Shown: piece after piece, positions 7,675 through 16,382 of the stretch
Position numbering within the stretch: the first letter of the stretch is position 1
Layout: every line of letters begins with the position of its first letter
Source: Streptomyces violascens
GTDB taxonomy: Bacteria; Actinomycetota; Actinomycetes; Streptomycetales; Streptomycetaceae
Reading direction: 5' to 3'
NCBI RefSeq assembly: GCF_014649955.1
Contig: NZ_BMUA01000013.1
Span: 62,001 to 126,000, forward strand
Length of the DNA: 64,000 bases
Notes under the pieces: model-generated
What the model was told of the DNA's origin: nothing
Database searches by the model: none
Seen by the model: only the letters and a program-made list of their open reading frames with translations
Made by a program: the position numbers and the translations under genes

Positions 7675-9372
7675 ATGACAACGGGGGACATCGCCACGGC
7701 CGCGGTCGTCGGACTCGGCGGCGCCGGAGCGGAGTTGGCCCGCCGGCTGTCCGCGGCGGGCGTGCCCACCGTCGGCGTCGAGGCGGACGCGGCGGCCGCC
7801 GAGCGCAGCCGCGGACGGCTCGCCGGGACGGACGTGCGGGTCACGCACGACCTCCGGGAGGCCGGCGCCGTGGACGTGGTCATCGAGGCGGTGCCCGAGA
7901 CCGGGTCCGCCAAGCGGGCCGTGCTCGCCGGCATCGCCCGGCACGCCCGGCCCGATGCCCTGGTCGTCACGACGGCGCTCACCGCCACGGCCGCCGAACT
8001 CGCGGGCGCGGGACGGCCGGACCTCCTCGCGCTGCGCTTCCTGGACGCCGAGCGCCTCACCGCCGTCGAGCTGGCAGCGGCACCGGGCGCCACGAACCGG
8101 AGCGCGACGGCATTGGGCGACCTGCTCCAGCGGACCGGGCTGAAGGTCCACCAGGTCCCCGACCGGCCCGGATCCATCGCGCCGGCCCTGGTGTTCGGCA
8201 TCCTCAACCAGGCCGCCTGGATGCACCACGAAGGCCGTGCCGGCACCGAGGAACTGGAGACGGCGCTGCGGCTCGGCTGCGGCTGGCGCCAAGGACCGCT
8301 GCGGATCCTGGACGGCATCGGCCTGGACACCGCGAAGGACGTCCTCGACGGGCTGCACCGTCGCCTCGGCCCGCGCTTCGAGCCCGCCCCGGTGCTCGGC
8401 CGGCTGATCGGGCGCGGCGACCTCGGCAGGAAGTCGGGGCGCGGATTCCACGACTACCGGACGGGAGCGGTCGCCCAGCAGCCGGTCCGGCCCGGGCCCT
8501 CCTCGCCGCCGGCCGCCCCGGGCACGGTCGCCGTCGTCGGATCCGGCACCATGGCCACCGGCATCGCCGAGGTGTTCCTGCGGGCCGGCTACCGCACCGT
8601 GCTGGTGGCCCGTACGGAAACGAAAGCCGCAGCGGCGGCCGAGGCGGTCGAACTCGCCCTGCTGGGCACAGCGCCGGCGCCCGGGGAGACGCGCGGCACT
8701 CTGACCGGCACCGCGGACCGCTCCGTGCTCGCCCGGGCCGACCTCGTGGTCGAAGCGGTGATCGAGGACCGCGACGTCAAACGCGGACTCTTCGCCGAAC
8801 TGGGCGCGGTGTGCAAGCCTCAGGCGGTCCTCGCGACCACCACCTCCAGCCTACCGGTGCGCGACTGCGCCGAGGCGTCCGGCCGTCCCGGCGACGTCGT
8901 GGGCCTGCACTTCTTCAACCCGGCCCCGATGATGCCGCTGGTGGAGGTGGTACGGAGCGAGCGCACCGGCGAACGGGCGCTGGCCACGGCCCACGACGTC
9001 GTGCGGCGGCTCGGAAAGACCGGCGTGGAATGCGCCGACCGCACCGGCTTCCTCGTCAACTACCTGCTCTTCCCCTATCTGAACGACGCGCTCGCGCTGC
9101 TGCACCACGACGTGGTTGGCCCACAGCTCCTCGACGGGGTGGCGAAGTCCGTCGGCGGCCAGCCGATCGGCCCCACACGTCTCCTCGACACCGTCGGCGC
9201 GGATGTCGCGCTCGCCGTGCAGCGCCGCCTCCACGAGGACTACGGGCGGGCGGAGTTCGCGCCGCCGCCCCTGCTGGAAGAGCTGGTCACCACCGGCCAC
9301 CTCGGCCGCAAGTGCGGGTGGAAGGGAGTACGGGCCTACCTCGCCGCCCGAGAACTCGACGCCGTCGCATGA
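7675..9372 (+). CDS. Fused double 3-hydroxyacyl-CoA dehydrogenase-like protein
   Basis: The 565-residue protein holds two 3-hydroxyacyl-CoA dehydrogenase units in tandem. Unit 1 (about 1-265) has the dinucleotide motif GLGGAGAE and a C-terminal GRKSGRGFHDY. Unit 2 (about 282-565) has VGSGTMATGIAEVFLRAGY, the substrate and catalytic stretch LHFFNPAPMMPLVEVV, TGFLVNYLLFPYLNDA and a final GRKCGWKG. In unit 1 the FFNP-type catalytic segment is replaced by ALRFLDAERLTAVEL, so it is probably inactive or only structural. The family oxidises or reduces the beta carbon with NAD(P)H. It follows KASII by 17 nt and its stop overlaps an upstream in-frame ATG of the MFS gene. Confidence 0.87.
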   Translation: MTTGDIATAAVVGLGGAGAELARRLSAAGVPTVGVEADAAAAERSRGRLAGTDVRVTHDLREAGAVDVVIEAVPETGSAKRAVLAGIARHARPDALVVTTALTATAAELAGAGRPDLLALRFLDAERLTAVELAAAPGATNRSATALGDLLQRTGLKVHQVPDRPGSIAPALVFGILNQAAWMHHEGRAGTEELETALRLGCGWRQGPLRILDGIGLDTAKDVLDGLHRRLGPRFEPAPVLGRLIGRGDLGRKSGRGFHDYRTGAVAQQPVRPGPSSPPAAPGTVAVVGSGTMATGIAEVFLRAGYRTVLVARTETKAAAAAEAVELALLGTAPAPGETRGTLTGTADRSVLARADLVVEAVIEDRDVKRGLFAELGAVCKPQAVLATTTSSLPVRDCAEASGRPGDVVGLHFFNPAPMMPLVEVVRSERTGERALATAHDVVRRLGKTGVECADRTGFLVNYLLFPYLNDALALLHHDVVGPQLLDGVAKSVGGQPIGPTRLLDTVGADVALAVQRRLHEDYGRAEFAPPPLLEELVTTGHLGRKCGWKGVRAYLAARELDAVA

Positions 9373-9404
9373 TCCGCGGGACAACGCCGAAAGAGACGGA
9401 GCCC

Positions 9405-10616
9405 ATGACCACCGACCATGTCCGCCCCGCGGCCGAAGCCGCCGCCCCGCCGCCCCGGCCCGCCGCGGCCTGGACCGTCACCTATCTGCTGTTCGTCGTG
9501 ATGCTCAACGGCACCCTTCCCACCCCGGTCTACTCCCTCTACGCGCAGAAACTGGGTCTGACGCCCCTCGTCATCGCCCTGGTCTTCGCCGCGTACGCGG
9601 GAGGAATCCTCGTCGTGCTGCTCCTCTTCGGAGGGCTGTCGGACCAGATAGGGCGCCGCGCGGCCATCGCTCCGGCGCTGGCCCTGACCGTACTGAGCTG
9701 CCTGACGTTCGCGGTCCTTCCCACCCTGCCGGGGATCGTGGCGGGGCGGGTCCTCTCGGGCCTGTCGGTCGGGCTGACCATGGGCGCGGCGACCGCTTAT
9801 CTGGGCGAGCTGCACCTGAACCGGGCGAAGGCCGCCCTGATCTCCTCGGTGACCGGCATGGTCGGACTGGGCTGCGGCCCGCTGCTCTCCGGGGCCCTCG
9901 TCCAGTACGTTCCCCACCCGCTGGTCACGCCCTACCTGGTGCTCGCGGCGATGGCGCTGCCCGGTCTGCTGCTCGTCCGGCTGCCGGAGACGGTGTCCCG
10001 GGGACGGCTGAGCATCCGGCCGCAACGCCTGGGCATCCCGGCGGACATGCGCTCGCTGTTCACCGCCGCGGCCGCCGCCGCCTTCTGCTCGCTCGCCGTG
10101 CTCGGTCTGCTCTCCGCGCTCACGAGCCGCTTCCTGGCCGAGGGGCTGCGCGTCACCAGTCCGGTGACCGTCGGGGTCGTGGTCCTCTGCGCCTTCGGTT
10201 CGGCCGGCCTCGCCCAGCTCGCCACGGTCCGCCTCGCCCCGCACACCAGCGCCGTCGCGGGCATGGTGGCCGTGCCCCTCGGGCTCGTTCTCATCGTGGC
10301 GGCCCTGCCCGCCTCCTCGCTGGGCATGTTCCTGCTGGGCTCCGCGCTGAGCGGCGCCGGCGGCGGCGCGGCCTTCAAGGCGGGGCTCGCGCTGGTGACC
10401 CGGCACGCGCCGCCCGGCCGGACGAGCGAGGTCGTGTCCGCCTACTTCGTGGGCGCCTATCTGGGGATGGCGGTACCGGCGATCGGCGTCGGACTCCTGG
10501 TGACCGTCACGTCGCTGACCACCTCGGCGGCCGTCTTCGCCGCGGTCGTCACCGTGCTGGCCGCGGTGAGCATCACCGCCACCGCCTCCACCCGGCCCGG
10601 GCGGAACCCGCTGTAG
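9405..10616 (+). CDS. MFS transporter, probable product exporter
   Basis: This is a roughly 400-residue, very hydrophobic protein with about 12 membrane segments. The MFS loop motif GGLSDQIGRRAA falls between helices 2 and 3 near residue 80. Drug-type MFS exporters expel the product of the cluster in which they sit; Mmr is the equivalent in methylenomycin. Two starts are possible: ATG 9369, overlapping the dehydrogenase stop, and ATG 9405, which has a GAGACGGAG ribosome site and is preferred. It is the last intact gene of the cluster. Confidence 0.87.
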   Translation: MTTDHVRPAAEAAAPPPRPAAAWTVTYLLFVVMLNGTLPTPVYSLYAQKLGLTPLVIALVFAAYAGGILVVLLLFGGLSDQIGRRAAIAPALALTVLSCLTFAVLPTLPGIVAGRVLSGLSVGLTMGAATAYLGELHLNRAKAALISSVTGMVGLGCGPLLSGALVQYVPHPLVTPYLVLAAMALPGLLLVRLPETVSRGRLSIRPQRLGIPADMRSLFTAAAAAAFCSLAVLGLLSALTSRFLAEGLRVTSPVTVGVVVLCAFGSAGLAQLATVRLAPHTSAVAGMVAVPLGLVLIVAALPASSLGMFLLGSALSGAGGGAAFKAGLALVTRHAPPGRTSEVVSAYFVGAYLGMAVPAIGVGLLVTVTSLTTSAAVFAAVVTVLAAVSITATASTRPGRNPL

Positions 10617-10652
10617 CTCGTGTTCGGCGGGCGTCCGGCGCTCGGCACGGAA

Positions 10653-10679
10653 GTGTTCGGCAACGGTTCGCCCGAACAC
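10653..10679. terminator. Inverted repeat after the MFS gene
   Basis: GTGTTCGG (10653-10660) pairs with CCGAACAC (10672-10679) across an 11-nt loop, 36 nt after the MFS stop. No T run follows. It could end the cluster transcript or act as an operator for the next short gene. Confidence 0.4.
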
Positions 10680-10752
10680 CACGACCACCGAAGCCCAGGT
10701 ACTCCCTGGGTTGTCGCCGCCACCGCGGACGGCTCCCTTCAAGGAGGACACC

Positions 10753-11109
10753 ATGAAGAAGATCGTCGTGCGCAAGACCGGTTCCATCCGCCCGACCGCG
10801 CCGGACGCACTACAACATCGTCGCCTTCCGACCGACACGCTCCAGCGACGTGTGCGCAGCGGGGCCCGCGCCTTCACCAAGGGGCGCGGGCCCCGTCCCA
10901 GTCCCGTACACCTACCGGGAGGCGTCCCGTGCTCCTCGACAGTCCGGTCTCCTTCGACTTCCTGCTCGCCCACGCCCGCCGCTCACCCTCGCGTTCGACC
11001 GAAGCAAACGCGGCCTCCGCCACCGAGCAGGAGTTCCTGGCACTGCTCGTGCGGCGCGCCGACCCGAGCGTTCCGAGGGTCGCGGTCGCGGGAGACGACC
11101 GACCACTGA
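10753..11109 (+). CDS. Small basic leader-like ORF with an ideal ribosome site (uncertain)
   Basis: A consensus ribosome site AAGGAGG ends 6 nt before ATG 10753, and the product opens MKKIVVRKTGSIRPTAP, like a short ribosomal-peptide leader. The open frame runs 118 codons, but beyond about 18 codons the composition (Arg/Pro/Ser rich) looks out of frame. A shift after codon 17 would read a HYNIVAF segment instead. It may be a damaged precursor-peptide gene; everything beyond the strong start is uncertain. The following gene at 10929 is also broken. Confidence 0.3.
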   Translation: MKKIVVRKTGSIRPTAPDALQHRRLPTDTLQRRVRSGARAFTKGRGPRPSPVHLPGGVPCSSTVRSPSTSCSPTPAAHPRVRPKQTRPPPPSRSSWHCSCGAPTRAFRGSRSRETTDH

Positions 11110-11600
11110 CCACCGAACTGGCCGATGCCGTAAGGAAGTTCACCGATACCGTCCCGGTGACACCAGCCCTCGGCGCCCTCCGCTCGATGCCCGCGGCTAC
11201 GTCTGGTCGGACTGCACCAGCGACGAGCCCGAGGCGTACGCGGATTGTCGCGCGCTCTCCGACGCGGTACGGGCCGCGCTGCACGACGAGCGCGCCGCCG
11301 AACTGGAGGCCCGCCCCGACCGCGGCCTGCTGCTCGGCGCGATACCGGGCCACCGCGAGCGGGGCGCCGACCCGTACGGCGTGGGCCGTCGGGCCCTGCG
11401 CGCCGCCCTCGAACTCTGCATGGCGATCGGCTACTCGGAGGCGACCGCCGACCTCGGCATGCGCGGCCGCGCCCTCTGCGACCCGGACGCCGACGCCCAG
11501 GACTGCTGCCACTTCACAGCCAAGGCCGCGAGCGCCCTGGTGCCGCTGGGCCGCCTGGAGGAGGCGTCGCCCTCTACCGGGAACTGCGCCGCCGAGCCGG
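10929..11600 (+). pseudogene. Frameshifted remnant of a TPR-like cytoplasmic protein
   Basis: GTG 10929 after GGGAGG opens a plausible frame (VLLDSPVSFDFLLAHARR) that makes sense to about 11190. Sense then continues in another frame (DARGYVWSDCTSDEPEAYAD to about 11565) and shifts again at LYRELRRRAG. The helical segments ALELCMAIGYSEATADLGM and ASALVPLGRLEEA resemble tetratricopeptide repeats. At least two frameshifts and loss of the 3' end make it a pseudogene. The first part is not recognised and could be a separate gene. It ends where a fragment of a minus-strand regulator begins. Confidence 0.5.
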
Positions 11601-11785
11601 AACATCCTCGGGCCCATCCGGTACTGGCCCTGCTGTTGTCGCTCCACCGCGCCGAGATCCGCCAGCTGCTGGAGCAGCCGGTGGGCGGTGGCCTTCGGCG
11701 GTCCGCTCTCCGCGGCGAGCCGGGTCACGCCAGCCTGGCCGAGCCGTTCCACAGCGGCGAGGGGCGCGAAGGTGCCTTCCAGCAC
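11591..11785 (-). pseudogene. Fragment of an IclR-type transcriptional regulator (HTH only)
   Basis: About 65 codons encode the N-terminal winged helix of an IclR-like regulator: VLEGTFAPLAAVERLG, then PKATAHRLLQQLADLGAVER and YRMGPRMFRLG. Beyond MFRLG the homology ends abruptly at about 11591, exactly where the plus-strand TPR remnant stops, so a deletion joined two truncated genes. GTG 11785 gives the coordinates, but the frame is open further upstream with in-frame family-like residues (GARS), so the start may lie further back. The effector-binding domain is missing, so it is not expected to function. Confidence 0.6.
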
Positions 11786-11898
11786 GCTGCGGGCCCCCGA
11801 GTGTCCTGCATCCCCCGTCTGGTGTACGCCACGGTGGACCGCGTGCGTGCCCCGGCTCGGTCAGCCGCAACTCACGTACGGGACAAGGGAGTTGGGGT

Positions 11899-12672
11899 TC
11901 ATCCGTTCGATCGTACGAGGGTGAACACCGCCCCCTCGGGGTCGGCGACCGTGGACAGGCGTCCGCTCGCGCCCTCGTGCGGTTGCTGAAGGACGTGCCC
12001 GCCCAGATCGGTGACCCGCACGGAGGCCTCGTCGACGTCGGCGACCTCGAAGTACGTCATCCAGTGCGCGCCCTTGTCGCGCGGCAGGGCGTTGCCCACG
12101 CCGTGCAGCGAGGCGACCGGGCAGCCCTCCAGATGGAGCGTCACATAGTCGAAGTCGGCCGACACGACGGCCTCCACGTCGTAGCCGAACAGCGCCTGGT
12201 AGAACTTGCCGACCGTCGAGGTCTCGCGCGTGACCAGCTCGTTCCAGGCGGGGGTGCCGGGCGCGCCCGCGACGGCGGAGCCGACGTGCGCACCGGCCTG
12301 CCAGACGCCGAACACCGCGCCCGCCGGGTCCGAGGCGATCGCCATCCGGCCCGCGTCCCCCGCGTCCAGCGGGCCGACGCCGACGGTGCCGCCGCAGTGC
12401 CGGATCGTCTCGGCCGTCGCGTCCGCGTCGTTGGTCGCCAGATAGGTGGTCCAGGCGATCGGCAGATGTCGGTCGGGCGGCAGCTGGCCGATTCCTGCGA
12501 CCTCCTTGCCGTCGAGCAGCGCGCGGACGTACGGGCCGAGCTGGTTCGGCCCCGGCCGGAACTCCCAGCCGAACAGTGCCCCGTAGAACTCCTGGGTCTC
12601 GGCCAGACCGTGCACCATGAGACTTACCCAGCAAGGCGTGCCAGGTGTGCGCCGGGTCTCCGACTGGGTCAT
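11899..12672 (-). CDS. VOC-family protein with two glyoxalase-like domains
   Basis: The 257-residue protein consists of two vicinal-oxygen-chelate modules. The first holds TPCWVSLMVHGLAETQEFYGALFGWEF near residue 12 and ends in DPAGAVFGVWQ near residue 120. The second holds FYQALFGYDVEAV near residue 155 and ends in DPEGAVFTLVRSNG. Streptomyces has many such paralogues; substrates are mostly unknown. ATG 12672 follows an AGGAGAG ribosome site. It is divergent from the rhodanese gene across 211 nt and is the first clearly intact gene after the decayed zone. Confidence 0.85.
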   Translation of the reverse strand: MTQSETRRTPGTPCWVSLMVHGLAETQEFYGALFGWEFRPGPNQLGPYVRALLDGKEVAGIGQLPPDRHLPIAWTTYLATNDADATAETIRHCGGTVGVGPLDAGDAGRMAIASDPAGAVFGVWQAGAHVGSAVAGAPGTPAWNELVTRETSTVGKFYQALFGYDVEAVVSADFDYVTLHLEGCPVASLHGVGNALPRDKGAHWMTYFEVADVDEASVRVTDLGGHVLQQPHEGASGRLSTVADPEGAVFTLVRSNG

Positions 12673-12883
12673 CGTCACTCTCTCCTCGACCGTCGCCAAA
12701 CTGCTGCTCGGTGGTGCGGTTCGGGAACCCGCGCACCCGGGCCGATGCTTCCACCACCAGCGCCGCAGCGCGCCCCGGCCGCGCCGCTTTTGGCGCGTTC
12801 CCGCAGGAGGATGCCCGTTTTGGGGCTGCTCATCCTTTTCCTGAGCGTTACGTTCCCGGTGGACTCTGCGCAAGGATGAGTCC

Positions 12884-13732
12884 ATGAATGCCATCATCTC
12901 CGCACCCGAACTCGCGGCCGAGACGGCCGGGCCGCGACCGCCGGTACTGCTCGACATCCGCTGGCAGCTGAGTCTGGCGAAGGCGGCCGGCGCACCCGCG
13001 TTCGACGGCCGGGCCGAGTACGAGGCAGGACACCTGCCCGGCGCGGTGTTCGTCGACCTCGACGCGGAACTGGCGGGTCCGCCGGGACCGGGAGGCCGCC
13101 ACCCGCTGCCGGACGTGGCCGAATTCGGTCGGGTCATGCGCCGGGCGGGCGTGTCGGCCGGGACGCCTGTCGTCGTGTACGACGGAGGACAGGGCTGGGC
13201 CGCCGCCCGCGCCTGGTGGCTGCTGCGCTGGACGGGCCACCAGAACGTCCGCGTCCTGGACGGCGGCCTGGCCGCCTGGACGGGCGAGCTCTCCACCGAG
13301 ATCCCCGCCCCCGCCGAGGGCGACTTCAGGCCGGAGCCGGGCGCCGTCAAGCTCCTGGACGCGGACGCGGCGGCGGCCCTTGCCCGCTCCGGACTGCTGC
13401 TCGACGCCCGTGCGGGGGAGCGGTACCGCGGCGAGGTGGAGCCCATCGACCGGGTCGGCGGACACATCCCGGGCGCCCACTCGGCGCCCACCACCGAGAA
13501 CGTGGGCCCGGACGGCCGCTTCCTGCCCGCCGACGAACTGGCCGCCCGCTTCAAGTCCCTGGGCGCCTCGGGCACCGAGGTGGGCGTGTACTGCGGCTCC
13601 GGAGTCTCGGGCGCCCACGAGGTCCTGGCCCTGGCGGTGGCGGGCATCCCGGCGGCGCTGTACGCGGGTTCATGGTCGGAGTGGTCGTCGGACGAGTCCC
13701 GCCCGGTAGCAACGGGCCCGGACCCGCAGTAG
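12884..13732 (+). CDS. Sulfurtransferase with two rhodanese domains (thiosulfate/3-mercaptopyruvate type)
   Basis: The 282-residue protein has an N-terminal inactive rhodanese module (LLDIRWQL, YEAGHLPGAVFVDLD) and a C-terminal catalytic one with the active-site loop YCGSGVSGAHEV near residue 237. The Cys in that loop carries the persulfide during sulfur transfer to cyanide or thiol acceptors. The GSGVSG loop fits the thiosulfate/mercaptopyruvate sulfurtransferase group. It is a single-gene unit closed by a hairpin 17 nt after the stop. Confidence 0.9.
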   Translation: MNAIISAPELAAETAGPRPPVLLDIRWQLSLAKAAGAPAFDGRAEYEAGHLPGAVFVDLDAELAGPPGPGGRHPLPDVAEFGRVMRRAGVSAGTPVVVYDGGQGWAAARAWWLLRWTGHQNVRVLDGGLAAWTGELSTEIPAPAEGDFRPEPGAVKLLDADAAAALARSGLLLDARAGERYRGEVEPIDRVGGHIPGAHSAPTTENVGPDGRFLPADELAARFKSLGASGTEVGVYCGSGVSGAHEVLALAVAGIPAALYAGSWSEWSSDESRPVATGPDPQ

Positions 13733-13748
13733 GGGGCAGGCAGGGCAA

Positions 13749-13773
13749 GGGCCCGCACACAGGGTGCGGGCCC
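13749..13773. terminator. Bidirectional hairpin between the rhodanese gene and sepH
   Basis: GGGCCCGCAC (13749-13758) pairs with GTGCGGGCCC (13764-13773) across a 5-nt loop. No T run follows. It lies between two convergent genes and could end transcription from both sides, as many Streptomyces hairpins do. Confidence 0.7.
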
Positions 13774-13872
13774 GCGCGTTCAGGGCCGCGGGGAACTGCG
13801 CGACCAGCCCACGACGGCCCGCAGTCGAACAACCGGCGTCCGAGGCCGCGCCCAGCAGAACGCCCAGTTCGG

Positions 13873-14916
13873 CTAGTCCTGCTTCTTCCTGCGCGTCCCG
13901 AACACGATCTCGTCCCAGCTGGGGACAGCCGCCCGCCGCCCGGGCCGCACCCCGTCCGCCTCGGCCTGCCGATCGGTGGTCCCGGTGAGCCGGTCCCGAT
14001 GACCGGCCACCGTGCGCGGCATCAGCACATCCGCGTAGGCGGAACCCGCACCCGCCGAAGCGGCCGGCGCGGGCGGCTCCTCGACCTCCGGCTCGGCGGC
14101 CGGCTCGGTCTCGGGCGGCTCGGGCGGAGCCGTCGGACGCTCGGGCACGACCATGTCGCCGCGGAAGCTCGGCACGGCTTCGAGCAGACTGGTCAGCGAG
14201 TCGCTCTCGTCCGCCACCGGCTCGGGCGGCGGCGTCGGACGCTCCAACTGGCGGTCCAGGGCGCGGTCCAGAGGCCGGTCCCGGGGCAGCCGGGCGATCC
14301 GGGGCACGAACGGGAAGCTCGGTTCGGGAACCGCGGTGATGGTGTCGTCGGACTCGCCGATGAGTGAGCGGGCCTCGTCGTCGACGGCCTGCACGAGCCG
14401 GCGCGGCGGGTCGTAGGTCCAGCTCGCGGAGTGCGGCTCGCCCGCGACCAGGTACACGAGCAGGACTTCCCAGGTGCCGTCGTCGCGGCGCCAGGAGTCC
14501 CACTGGACGCTGTCCTTGTCGGCGCCGCGAAGCAGCAGCCGCTCCTGGACGGCCTCGCCGAGCTGGGGACCGGTGTTCTCGCCCGGACGCCGCACGGGAG
14601 TCTTCCGCGCCCGCTCCGCCATGAAGGCGCGCTCGGCGAGGACGGGGCCCTCGAAACGGCGTACGCGGTCGACCGGAATGCCGGCGAGCTGGGCGACCTC
14701 CTCGGCGGAGGCACCGGCTCGTATACGCGCCTGGATGTCGCGCGGGCGGAGATGGCTCTCCACCTCGATCTCGATCTGTCCGAGGCGGGCTCGGTCGTTG
14801 CGCACAGCGGCCCGGAGCCGCTCGTCGATCGGAAGCGTGTACTCCGTGCTGTCCGCAGCCTTGAGCACCAGTCGTGTGCCGTCGTTGGAGACGGCCACGA
14901 CACGCAGTTCGGGCAT
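13873..14916 (-). CDS. sepH: Septation protein SepH (DUF3071)
   Basis: This 347-residue protein starts MPELRVVAVSNDGTRLVLK and carries the DUF3071 N-terminal region with the helix-turn-helix part AEEVAQLAGIPVDRVRRFEGPV near residue 70. A long Pro/Glu-rich linker follows, and a short conserved basic tail (SWDEIVFGTRRKKQD) ends the protein. SepH promotes FtsZ assembly at division septa in Streptomyces. The frame is open 29 codons further upstream, but ATG 14916 follows a GGGAGG ribosome site and begins the conserved domain. It faces the plus-strand gene at 15416 across a 499-nt gap. Confidence 0.92.
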   Translation of the reverse strand: MPELRVVAVSNDGTRLVLKAADSTEYTLPIDERLRAAVRNDRARLGQIEIEVESHLRPRDIQARIRAGASAEEVAQLAGIPVDRVRRFEGPVLAERAFMAERARKTPVRRPGENTGPQLGEAVQERLLLRGADKDSVQWDSWRRDDGTWEVLLVYLVAGEPHSASWTYDPPRRLVQAVDDEARSLIGESDDTITAVPEPSFPFVPRIARLPRDRPLDRALDRQLERPTPPPEPVADESDSLTSLLEAVPSFRGDMVVPERPTAPPEPPETEPAAEPEVEEPPAPAASAGAGSAYADVLMPRTVAGHRDRLTGTTDRQAEADGVRPGRRAAVPSWDEIVFGTRRKKQD

Positions 14917-15415
14917 GGGGACCTCCCGGGTGGTGCCTGCCGACGTCACGTGCGTCGCTGCTTCCGCTAGTCGAGTGTGGCCTGCCCGGGTGCAGCCTGC
15001 CACAACATTGCCGAGTTGCCCGGCGTGTCGGGCATGGGCCCTGGAACGCCGTTATGGCACGGTTACCTTTTCGCAACGCAGAGTGACCGGGCTGGTCACT
15101 CTGTGCAGCAGGCGTCCGTGCGGTGCCGCGGCGCCGCCGGTTCGAGTGCCGCGTTCGGCCCCCTCCCGTAAGTCCCGGATACCCGTGTGGGACCCGGGGC
15201 CCAGGGCTCGCCACAGTACTCCATTCGGGCCACCGGGGTGGACCGGCGCGCCGCCGAAGTTCTCGCGGGGTACGGGAGTTGGACCCGTTGTAAAGCCTTG
15301 GCGAGTGATCCGTACGTGTCCTGCTTCACACAATCCTCGGAAACGGAACTATTCCTTTCGCTCAAATGTCCTTTCTCTGTGCAAGACGGACCAGAAGGGC
15401 GAACAGAGGCTGGCA
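14917..15415. other. Divergent intergenic region with a hairpin
   Basis: There is no convincing gene between sepH and the membrane protein at 15416. The one notable element is an inverted repeat, AGAGTGACC (15080-15088) with GGTCACTCT (15094-15102), separated by 5 nt and extendable by one pair at each end. As both neighbours read away from it, it is more likely an operator than a terminator. The region probably carries promoters for both genes. Confidence 0.45.
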
Positions 15416-16378
15416 ATGGGTGACAAGCCGGACACCGGAACCGAAGAGAAGAAGCGCATCGACCTGAGCGTGCCTCAAGTCGCGGGCAGCGCGCTCGCCG
15501 CGGTCACCGCCGCGGTGCTCGCCTCGCAAATGGGCGTGTACGGCACGTTCGTCGGCGCCGGTGTCGTGAGCGTGGTCGCCACCTGCGGGGGTACCGTCTT
15601 CCAGCACTTCTTCAAGCGGACCGGCGAACAGCTGCGCGAGGTCACCGTTCAGGCCAAGGCCGGCTCGCGCCAGGTGCCCGTGGTCTCCCCGTACAAGGGG
15701 GCGCAGGACGAGACCACGGTCCTGCCGCAGGCCGACGTGGACCGCACCCAGCTGCTGAAGTCGCTCGACGGGACGACGATGCTGCCGCAGGCCGACGCCG
15801 ACCGCACCCAGCTGCTCAAGTCCGTCGACGAGACCCGGCTGTTGTCGTCCGCGGCCCGCCCCGCCAAGCAGTTCAACGAGGCGACTGTCCACGGCACCCG
15901 GCTGCGCGGATGGAAGCGGCCGTTGCTCGCGGCGGCCGTGGTCTTCGGCGTGTCGATGGGCGGCATCACCGTGTACGAAGTGATCTCCGGCGGTGAGGTC
16001 GGCGGCAACGGCACCGGGACCACGCTCTCGTCCGTGCTCACCGGCGGCTCCAAGAAGCGGGAGAAGCCGTCCGCGCCTTCGGACACCGGCGACGACCACA
16101 AGCACGCGCCCGGCACCGGCGGTTCACCGACGCCGGGCACCGGCGGCAGCGGCACGACCGGAGAAGGCTCGTCGACGACCGGTCCCTCGCCGGTGCCTTC
16201 CCCCTCCAAGTCCACGGATGCGGGCTCGGGTTCGGGGTCCGGATCCGGTTCCGGCTCGGGCGGTACGACGCCGACCCCGACGCCCACGCCGTCCACGTCC
16301 CAGAGCTCCGGATCGGGGAGCGGCCCCGACAGCCGGGCCACCCCGGACACGAAGTCCGGCGGCAGCCCCACCCCGTAG
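15416..16378 (+). CDS. Membrane protein with internal repeats and a Ser/Gly/Pro-rich outer tail
   Basis: The family is not recognised beyond similar Streptomyces membrane proteins. The 320-residue chain has two hydrophobic segments near residues 20-65, a cytoplasmic part with a nearly repeated unit (TTVLPQADVDRTQLLKSLD, then TTMLPQADADRTQLLKSVD, about residues 98-135), a third membrane helix near 165-185 and a long C-terminal tail of GSGSGSG and TPTPTP. The tail is typical of an extracellular linker but carries no anchor or catalytic domain. It ends 4 nt before the stop of the convergent oxidase gene. Confidence 0.7.
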   Translation: MGDKPDTGTEEKKRIDLSVPQVAGSALAAVTAAVLASQMGVYGTFVGAGVVSVVATCGGTVFQHFFKRTGEQLREVTVQAKAGSRQVPVVSPYKGAQDETTVLPQADVDRTQLLKSLDGTTMLPQADADRTQLLKSVDETRLLSSAARPAKQFNEATVHGTRLRGWKRPLLAAAVVFGVSMGGITVYEVISGGEVGGNGTGTTLSSVLTGGSKKREKPSAPSDTGDDHKHAPGTGGSPTPGTGGSGTTGEGSSTTGPSPVPSPSKSTDAGSGSGSGSGSGSGGTTPTPTPTPSTSQSSGSGSGPDSRATPDTKSGGSPTP

Positions 16379-16382
16379 CACC

